DNA of 5,925 nucleotides from Candidatus Saccharimonadota bacterium (GTDB taxonomy: Bacteria; Patescibacteriota; Saccharimonadia; Saccharimonadales; UBA7683), in NCBI GenBank assembly GCA_020427905.1, contig JAGQNU010000041.1, positions 1-5,925 of the forward strand. Reading direction: 5' to 3'. A program made the translations under genes and the position numbers. Numbering within the stretch: position 1 is the stretch's first letter; each line of letters begins with the position of its first letter. Below, piece after piece: positions 1-5,052 of this stretch. Under the pieces are notes generated by a model that worked only from the letters and a program-made list of their open reading frames with translations, searched no databases and had not been told where the DNA came from.

Positions 1-566
1 GCTTGAATGTGATTTCTTTTGAGCCCGATAGTATTGCACTGACTAGGTCGCTAACGGCACCTGACAATCCACTACCAACCATGATTGTGGATATTGGTGG
101 TAGGTCTACGGATATCGTTATCACTATGAACGGTGCGCCTAGGCTTATTAGATCTATACCAACTGGTACCGATGCAATTGTACGATCGGCGGCTCAGAAT
201 TTGAATATTGATGACAATCAAGCCCAGCAGTTTGTATTCAAGTTTGGTATCAGTAAGGATAAGCTAGAAGGTCAAGTGTATAATGCAATTATTGGTACAG
301 TTGATCTACTCGTGGGTGATATTGATAAGTCAATAAAGTTCTTCCTGGGTAGATACCAAGGCACAAATATTGACAGAGTTATTGTTTCTGGCGGTGCTTC
401 TGTTTTGCCAGAGTTCCCACTATATTTAGCAAACAAGTTTGGTTTAAATATAGAAATTGGTAACGCATGGCGTAACATAGCATTTCCGTCAAATAGACAA
501 GATGAATTGATAGCTATTTCTAACAGCTTTGCGGTATCAGCCGGACTTGCGGAGAGGGTAGAGTAG
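1..566 (+). CDS. pilM: PilM, type IV pilus actin-like ATPase scaffold (5'-truncated)
   Basis: C-terminal half of PilM, the cytoplasmic actin-fold (FtsA-like) ATPase that binds the N-terminal tail of PilN and helps couple the membrane alignment proteins to the motors. The frame is read from base 3 and is open at the window edge; the TTG there is very unlikely to be the true start. Numbering from base 3, residues 28-40 carry a phosphate-2 type motif (D30-I-G-G-R-S-T-D37), and an adenosine-type motif (VSGGASVLPEF) lies around residues 128-138. About 187 residues are visible. Full PilM proteins are around 350, so the first half lies upstream. The gene ends with tandem stops TAG-TAA at 564-569, and the A at 569 begins the pilN-like ATG. 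The motifs plus the adjacent pilN/pilO-like genes make PilM much more likely than another actin-fold protein such as FtsA. Confidence 0.9.
   Translation, partial: LNVISFEPDSIALTRSLTAPDNPLPTMIVDIGGRSTDIVITMNGAPRLIRSIPTGTDAIVRSAAQNLNIDDNQAQQFVFKFGISKDKLEGQVYNAIIGTVDLLVGDIDKSIKFFLGRYQGTNIDRVIVSGGASVLPEFPLYLANKFGLNIEIGNAWRNIAFPSNRQDELIAISNSFAVSAGLAERVE
551..558 (+). promoter_or_regulatory. Ribosome binding site of the pilN-like gene
   Basis: GGAGAGGG lies inside the last codons of pilM, with about 10 bases between it and the ATG at 569. The spacing is slightly long but usable. With only a 2-base gap between the genes, translation is probably coupled to pilM. Confidence 0.5.
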
Positions 567-568
567 TA

Positions 569-1276
569 ATGATACAGTTTAACCTCTTACCAGATGTAAA
601 AGTTCAATATATCAAGACCCAGCGTACTAAACGTATGGTAATGCTAACCTCAGTTGTTATTGCGGGTGTATCGGTTTTGATTGTGGCGATGACATTCTCG
701 TATAGTTTGACTCAAAAACGCCATTTGACAAATCTCGATAAACACATTAAATCCATAAGGACTGAGTTAGAGTCGAACAAAGAATTGACCAAGATATTGA
801 GTGTTCAGAATCAGCTAAATACTCTGCCTCAGCTTTATGCAGGTCGACCTGCAGCCGATAGATTGCCGATATACATAGAGCAGACTACACCATCTAATGT
901 GGGTATTTCCAAGCTAACAATAGACTTCTCTACGAGTACTATAGAGGTTTCTGGCAGTGCAACTAGTTTAAGCTCTGTAAATACTTATGTGGATACGCTG
1001 AAGTATACTAAATTCAAGCAGAATGCCGAAAACGAATCGGGCGAAAAAGCTGAATCTATCAATGCATTCAAAGACGTGGTTATGACGAAGTTTGGTACAG
1101 AAAAAGGTCAATCATCATATACTATTAACTTAAATTTTGATCCATTGATATTTGACGGTACAAAGTCAATTAGCCTAGATGTTCCAAGTCTAATTACTAC
1201 ATATTCACAGCAATCAAACACAAGTCCATTTACAGGCACTCAACAACAGAGTAAGCCATCTGGAGGAAACCAATGA
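569..1276 (+). CDS. pilN: PilN-like type IV pilus alignment protein
   Basis: Bitopic inner-membrane protein of the PilM-PilN-PilO alignment subcomplex. The short cytoplasmic N-terminus carries FNLLP at residues 4-8, matching the (I/F)NLLP motif by which PilN docks into PilM. A basic stretch (K11-R22) precedes one transmembrane helix at about residues 23-47. A likely coiled coil follows (about 50-85, rich in K, E and L), then a probable ferredoxin-like domain (about 95-205). The last 25 or so residues are a Gln/Ser/Thr/Pro/Gly-rich low-complexity tail. At 235 residues it is somewhat longer than many PilN proteins; the extra length lies in an acidic/basic insertion near residues 150-165 and in this tail. 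It sits 2 bases after pilM and overlaps the next gene by 4 bases (ATGA). Identification rests on the N-terminal motif, topology and gene order, because the periplasmic-type domain is weakly conserved. There is no cysteine. Confidence 0.82.
   Translation: MIQFNLLPDVKVQYIKTQRTKRMVMLTSVVIAGVSVLIVAMTFSYSLTQKRHLTNLDKHIKSIRTELESNKELTKILSVQNQLNTLPQLYAGRPAADRLPIYIEQTTPSNVGISKLTIDFSTSTIEVSGSATSLSSVNTYVDTLKYTKFKQNAENESGEKAESINAFKDVVMTKFGTEKGQSSYTINLNFDPLIFDGTKSISLDVPSLITTYSQQSNTSPFTGTQQQSKPSGGNQ
1262..1266 (+). promoter_or_regulatory. Ribosome binding site of the pilO-like gene
   Basis: GGAGG lies within the last codons of the pilN-like gene, 6 bases before the ATG at 1273. It is a strong Shine-Dalgarno match and confirms the start inside the ATGA overlap. 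Confidence 0.8.
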
Positions 1277-1926
1277 AAGATATAAGTTCCAAAAAAGTAC
1301 AAATTGACAAGGGTCAAGCGACAATATTTGCTACGGTTGCGATAGCCTCGGTAGTAACTATTTTTTCTCTAGTTTCTAGCAAGGGTCTTTGGTCTAATTC
1401 GAGGTATTTGGCTAAAGTAATAGACAAAAAAGAAACAGCAAGAGATCAGCTAGAAGAGAATAAAGCCGCAATTGGTGAACTTACCAAAGCTTATGAAAAG
1501 TTTGACAATCAAGAAACAAATCTCATGGGAGGTAGCAAAAATGGTACTACAGATAGAGATGGCTCAAACGGAACTTTGATATTAAATGCATTACCAAATA
1601 CATATGACTTTCCGGCCTTGGCTTCTAGTATTGAGAAGATGCTGGCAGGTTATCAGATAGATAGTATTACGGGTAGCGATGATATTATTGCACAAAGTTC
1701 TAGTGCCCAAGCTCAGGCAACAGAGATACCTTTTTCATTTACAGTCACAACAAACTACTCAGAATTAAAGAGATTAGTAGGGTCATTTGATAAATCCATC
1801 AGGCCGTTTAGTTTAACCAAGATAGAGTTTTCTGGTAATGGCGATGCCTTAAAAGTCGATATTGCTGCAAAAACATATTATCAGCCAAACACCAGCCTTA
1901 AAATAACAGAGGAGACAGTCAAATGA
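1273..1926 (+). CDS. pilO: PilO-like type IV pilus alignment protein
   Basis: Single-pass membrane protein expected to pair with the PilN-like protein. The 217 residues comprise a short basic cytoplasmic end, a transmembrane helix at about 16-35, and a charged helical stretch likely to form a coiled coil (about 42-78). A Gly/Asn/Ser-rich linker (about 84-103) follows, then a C-terminal alpha/beta domain (about 105-210) compatible with the PilO ferredoxin-like fold. Within that domain, segments such as PFSFTVTTNYSELKRLV and RPFSLTKIEFSG match the strand-helix-strand pattern seen in PilO proteins. The start at 1273 overlaps the pilN-like stop by 4 bases (ATGA), so the two are probably translationally coupled and made in similar amounts. 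The assignment relies on architecture and position more than on diagnostic residues; it could formally be a second PilN-like protein. There is no cysteine. Confidence 0.75.
   Translation: MKDISSKKVQIDKGQATIFATVAIASVVTIFSLVSSKGLWSNSRYLAKVIDKKETARDQLEENKAAIGELTKAYEKFDNQETNLMGGSKNGTTDRDGSNGTLILNALPNTYDFPALASSIEKMLAGYQIDSITGSDDIIAQSSSAQAQATEIPFSFTVTTNYSELKRLVGSFDKSIRPFSLTKIEFSGNGDALKVDIAAKTYYQPNTSLKITEETVK
1909..1914 (+). promoter_or_regulatory. Ribosome binding site of the 80-residue membrane protein gene
   Basis: GAGGAG lies in the last codons of the pilO-like gene, 8 bases before the ATG at 1923. This good Shine-Dalgarno supports real translation of the small gene. Confidence 0.72.
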
Positions 1927-2165
1927 AACAGCAGGACATAGCTATACTAATAATAATAGTATTCTTTGCCGGCATTGCTTCATTTTTTGTAGCTAGCAAG
2001 TTTGTTGCACCTCATAAAGAAGTAAAAGCCGAAACTGTGACGGCTATATCCAAAGATTTTAATACAAATAATGCTAGCAATATTAATACGGATTCGATTA
2101 ATCCTACTGTACGTATCGAGATAGCTCCGAACAATAACGAACAACCATTTAATAATGGCCAATGA
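1923..2165 (+). CDS. Small Asn-rich single-pass membrane protein in the pilP position, unknown family
   Basis: I do not recognise a family. The 80-residue product has a very hydrophobic helix at residues 6-25 (starting IAILIIIVFF-like) after a short polar N-terminus. Residues 28-80 are hydrophilic and probably disordered; 11 of the last 34 residues are Asn. It is likely a membrane-anchored protein with its tail outside the cytoplasm. Its position after pilM, pilN and pilO is where pilP stands in didermal T4P operons. However, PilP is usually a lipoprotein with a cysteine lipobox and a folded C-terminal domain that binds the secretin PilQ, and this protein has neither cysteine nor room for that domain. 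A good Shine-Dalgarno, the ATGA overlap with the pilO-like gene and the tight fit before pilB argue that it is real. A pilus accessory role is inferred from context only. This gene has the lowest GC of the rows counted (17-20 of 60 bases). Confidence 0.75.
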   Translation: MKQQDIAILIIIVFFAGIASFFVASKFVAPHKEVKAETVTAISKDFNTNNASNINTDSINPTVRIEIAPNNNEQPFNNGQ

Positions 2166-2172
2166 TGAGCAT

Positions 2173-2175
2173 AGG
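2173..2175 (+). promoter_or_regulatory. Weak ribosome binding site of pilB
   Basis: Only AGG (within ATAGGCTGG) stands 8 bases before the pilB ATG, a weak match next to the strong sites of the two preceding genes. An in-frame TAG at 2172-2174 rules out any earlier pilB start, so 2184 is fixed despite the poor site. Confidence 0.4.
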
Positions 2176-2183
2176 CTGGCAAA

Positions 2184-3965
2184 ATGAGTGTATTATCCGC
2201 CTCGACTCAAAAACAGGTTGAAGACCAGCTCGTAGAGGATAAGCTGATTGAGCGCGAGCGTTTGGATGATTTGCGCAAAAAATCCGAACAAACTACCACT
2301 CCTTTGTTTGCATTATTAGTTTCAGACGGAGGGGTCAACCCAGAAGATTTGACTCGTGTTACGGCCAAAATTACAAAAATTCCTTATGTTAACCTAGCAA
2401 ATGCTCCAATAGAACAGTCTACTCTCGAACTATTGCCCCAGGATATTGCCGAGAGGTATATGGCAGTGCCTTTGGGTGAGATGCAACACCGTCTGGTGAT
2501 TGCCATGCTTGACGCTGATAATGTTCAGGCTGTGGATTTTTTGAGCAACAAGATCGGCCGTCCATTAAAGGTTTATACGGCTTCAGAGCAGGGGATAAGG
2601 GCAGTATTGTCGCAGTACAAAGCTCAGATTGACACTTCATTTACCGAAGAGACTGCCGTCGACCAACAGATAGAAGAATCCAAGAAAAAAGGTGACAAAA
2701 CGATCCGGACTATTGTCCAGGATTCGCCAATTAGCAAAGCCTTGAGTACAATTTTGGAATATGCAGCCAAGAATCGTGCTAGTGATGTTCATATTGAGTC
2801 ACTAGAGCATGAACTCAAAATTAGAGCCAGGATAGACGGTGTACTCAGAGAAATTATGAAATTGCCAAAGAGTACAGAGGCACCGCTGGTAAGTCGAATA
2901 AAAATTTTGAGTAACCTAAAAATTGACGAGCACCGTATACCGCAAGATGGGCAATTTACTATAAGGGTAGACGAAAAAGAGATCGATCTTCGTATTGCTA
3001 TCTCGCCTGTTGTTTGGGGCGAGCAGGTGGTTATTCGTCTTTTAGACAAATCTGGTACCAGCCTCAAATTAGAAGACATGGGTTATCGTGGTCGAGCTCT
3101 CAGAACTATTCGCAAGGGTATAGCAAGCCCAAATGGTATGGTACTGACGTCTGGTCCTACTGGCTCTGGTAAGAGTACTAGCCTTTATGCCCTTATTCAA
3201 GAGATAATGGATGACTCAATCAATATCGTAACTCTCGAGGATCCGGTTGAGTACAAAATGAGTGGAATTAATCAGATACAGGTGAACGCAGATGTTGGCC
3301 TGACATTTGCGAGCGGGCTTCGTTCAATTTTGCGACAAGACCCCGATGTCGTTATGGTTGGTGAGATTCGTGACAAAGAGACGGCTACACTGGCCGTGCA
3401 GGCCGCGTTGACTGGGCACCTTGTCTTCTCGACACTCCACACCAACTCTGCGGCAGGTATTTTGCCCCGTCTGCTAGATATGGGTATCGAGCCCTTCCTG
3501 ATAGCAAGTACCGTACACACGGTCATTGGCCAGCGGCTTGTGCGCCGTGTGCGACAAGACGAGGGACTCGAAAAGTATACTTCGGATAAGCTTGAGACGG
3601 AGGCGATTCATCGGGCGCTTGGCACAGTCCTCCCAGATAAGGCATCTGATGTTGCACGAGTCTCTAAAGACCTTGGCTACAAGACCTTGCCACTGAGGGG
3701 TGAAAACGCTTATACTTTGTTTAGAGGTGCTGACAGTCCTGAAGCACCTGGTGGTTACAAGGGAAGAGTCGGTCTATATGAAGCATTCGAAGTAACGGAT
3801 GCTATACAGCAACTCATCCTGAAGCGATCAACGAGCGCCGAGATACAGAAGGTAGCAGAGAAGGAGGGCATGATCAACATGCGCACCGATGGCTATCTGA
3901 AGGCGCTTGCAGGTCTCACGACCATCAGTGAAGTGAACAGGGTAGCGGCGGCAGACAATGCGTAA
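2184..3965 (+). CDS. pilB: PilB, type IV pilus extension ATPase (GspE/PilB family)
   Basis: Cytoplasmic hexameric ATPase that powers pilin addition at PilC. Its 593 residues match the family in length. A charged helical N-terminus (1-35) leads into an MshEN/GspE-N type domain (about 36-150). The N2 domain (about 180-300) contains ASDVHIE at 199-205. The RecA-like domain has Walker A GPTGSGKST at 324-332 (K330), an Asp box TLEDPVEY at 350-357, Walker B DPDVVMVGE at 386-394 (E394) and a His box around 411-419 (GHLVFSTLH). The C-terminal GRVGLYE (527-533) and the DGYLKALAGLTT-type ending are also typical. The tetracysteine zinc motif expected after QRLVRR (450-455) is absent; residues 456-523 are a cysteine-free segment. 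An in-frame TAG at 2172 fixes the start at 2184. The gene lies 18 bases after the small membrane gene and 21 before pilT. GC content rises along its length. All catalytic motifs are intact, so it should be active. Confidence 0.96.
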   Translation: MSVLSASTQKQVEDQLVEDKLIERERLDDLRKKSEQTTTPLFALLVSDGGVNPEDLTRVTAKITKIPYVNLANAPIEQSTLELLPQDIAERYMAVPLGEMQHRLVIAMLDADNVQAVDFLSNKIGRPLKVYTASEQGIRAVLSQYKAQIDTSFTEETAVDQQIEESKKKGDKTIRTIVQDSPISKALSTILEYAAKNRASDVHIESLEHELKIRARIDGVLREIMKLPKSTEAPLVSRIKILSNLKIDEHRIPQDGQFTIRVDEKEIDLRIAISPVVWGEQVVIRLLDKSGTSLKLEDMGYRGRALRTIRKGIASPNGMVLTSGPTGSGKSTSLYALIQEIMDDSINIVTLEDPVEYKMSGINQIQVNADVGLTFASGLRSILRQDPDVVMVGEIRDKETATLAVQAALTGHLVFSTLHTNSAAGILPRLLDMGIEPFLIASTVHTVIGQRLVRRVRQDEGLEKYTSDKLETEAIHRALGTVLPDKASDVARVSKDLGYKTLPLRGENAYTLFRGADSPEAPGGYKGRVGLYEAFEVTDAIQQLILKRSTSAEIQKVAEKEGMINMRTDGYLKALAGLTTISEVNRVAAADNA

Positions 3966-3973
3966 TCTAACAC

Positions 3974-3981
3974 AAGGGTGG
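3974..3981 (+). promoter_or_regulatory. Ribosome binding site deciding the pilT start
   Basis: AAGGGTGG ends 5 bases before the ATG at 3987. An alternative in-frame GTG at 3978 lies inside this Shine-Dalgarno and has no site of its own at proper distance, so the ATG is preferred. Confidence 0.65.
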
Positions 3982-3986
3982 AAACT

Positions 3987-5051
3987 ATGGCAGGACTGAG
4001 AATCGAGATACTACTAGAGGAAGTCATCAAGCGAAAGGCTTCTGACTTGCATCTGCAAGTAGGTTTGCCACCGATGATTCGCGTTGATGGTGCCCTATCA
4101 CCCGCGACCGGCGCCGAGATACTGACAGAAGAGACAGTAGAGTCTCTTATATTCGCCATTCTCGATGATGATCAAAAGCAGATCCTGCTCAAGGACAAGG
4201 AGTTTGATTTCAGCTTTGCTTTCGGTGACCTGGGGCGATTCCGTGTCAACGCATTTCATGAGCGAGGTAACCTGGCGGCAGCGCTCCGATTGATCCCTAA
4301 TGAAATGCTTACGATCGAACAGCTCGGACTGCCGGCAGTGGTGAACAAATTTGCCGAATATCCTCGTGGTTTGGTACTGGTTACTGGGCCTACGGGATCT
4401 GGTAAGTCAACTACACTTGCTGGACTGATACACAAAATCAATGCTGAACGAGCCACGCACATCATAACCATCGAAGACCCCATTGAGTTTACGCACAAGA
4501 GCAACAAATCAGTGATTGTCCAGCGAGAAGTGCACTACGATACCTATTCTTTTAGCGCAGCGCTTCGCTCTAGTTTGCGACAAGACCCTGATGTTGTGCT
4601 CATCGGTGAGATGCGTGACCTTGAGACCATCGCTGCAGCTATCACTATCGCCGAAACCGGTCACTTGGTGTTCGCGACGCTTCACACCAACTCCGCATCT
4701 CAGTCGATTGACCGTATGGTTGACGTCTTCCCACCCCATCAGCAGCCGCAGATCAGAGCACAGCTCGCAAATATCTTGATGGCCATCTGCTCACAGCGTC
4801 TAGTACCTACCATCGGTGGCGGACGTATCGCTGCAGCAGAAATCATGATCGCAACGCCTGCAGTTCGAAACATCATCCGCGAAGGCAAGAGCCATCAGCT
4901 AGAAGCGGTTATCCAGACAGGCGCCGAGTTTGGCATGCAGTCCATGGACAAGACTCTCGTGAACTTGATCCATAACGGTACCATTACGTACGAAGAAGCT
5001 CGTAACTACGCTATAGATATCGACGAGCTAGATAGGTTGATGAGAGGCTAA
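3987..5051 (+). CDS. pilT: PilT, type IV pilus retraction ATPase
   Basis: Cytoplasmic hexameric ATPase that drives pilus disassembly and retraction. From the ATG at 3987 it is 354 residues, usual for PilT. The N-terminal PAS-like domain (about 1-100) contains ASDLHLQVGLPPMIRVDG near the start. The RecA-like domain carries Walker A GPTGSGKST at 134-142 (K140), an Asp box around I162-E-D-P165, Walker B DPDVVLIGE at 200-208 (E208) and a His box GHLVFATLH at 225-233. The PilT-specific AIRNLIRE motif appears as AVRNIIRE at 292-299, followed by a GMQSMDKTL segment. These separate it from PilB and GspE. An in-frame GTG at 3978 would add three residues but overlaps the Shine-Dalgarno, so it is not chosen. 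Its only cysteine, C268, is the only one in all visible proteins of the window. The gap to pilC is one base. PilU, a PilT paralogue, is possible, but AIRNLIRE and the pilB-pilT-pilC order favour PilT. Confidence 0.95.
   Translation: MAGLRIEILLEEVIKRKASDLHLQVGLPPMIRVDGALSPATGAEILTEETVESLIFAILDDDQKQILLKDKEFDFSFAFGDLGRFRVNAFHERGNLAAALRLIPNEMLTIEQLGLPAVVNKFAEYPRGLVLVTGPTGSGKSTTLAGLIHKINAERATHIITIEDPIEFTHKSNKSVIVQREVHYDTYSFSAALRSSLRQDPDVVLIGEMRDLETIAAAITIAETGHLVFATLHTNSASQSIDRMVDVFPPHQQPQIRAQLANILMAICSQRLVPTIGGGRIAAAEIMIATPAVRNIIREGKSHQLEAVIQTGAEFGMQSMDKTLVNLIHNGTITYEEARNYAIDIDELDRLMRG
5042..5047 (+). promoter_or_regulatory. Ribosome binding site of pilC
   Basis: GAGAGG lies within the last codons of pilT, 5 bases before the GTG at 5053. 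An in-frame TGA at 5041-5043 limits the reading frame upstream, so this site and the GTG are the natural start pair. Confidence 0.6.
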
Positions 5052-5052
5052 G

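Noticed and set aside
3..5. TTG at base 3 as the true start of pilM
   Set aside because: The frame continues to the window edge, and the visible part begins just before the phosphate-2 motif, which lies near the middle of PilM. The gene is simply cut.
1304..1332. TTGACA at 1304 as a -35 box of an internal promoter
   Set aside because: No acceptable -10 hexamer stands at 16-18 bases; the bases at 1327-1332 read TTTGCT. It lies inside the pilO-like coding sequence and fits chance.
3861..3881. Perfect AAGGAGG followed by two in-frame ATGs near the end of pilB, suggesting an internal start, plus a small inverted repeat GCATG-ATCAA-CATGC
   Set aside because: The bases encode the conserved E-K-E-G-M ending of GspE/PilB proteins. 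The first ATG is only 2 bases from the site, the product would be under 30 residues, and the 5-base stem is too weak for a terminator.
3978..3980. GTG at 3978 as the pilT start
   Set aside because: It overlaps the AAGGGTGG Shine-Dalgarno that is well placed for the ATG at 3987.
4516..4779. Plus-strand 87-codon frame inside pilT
   Set aside because: It is out of frame with the region coding the PilT Walker B and His boxes, has no ribosome site of note, and its Ser/Arg/Leu-rich product looks like a frame-shifted shadow.
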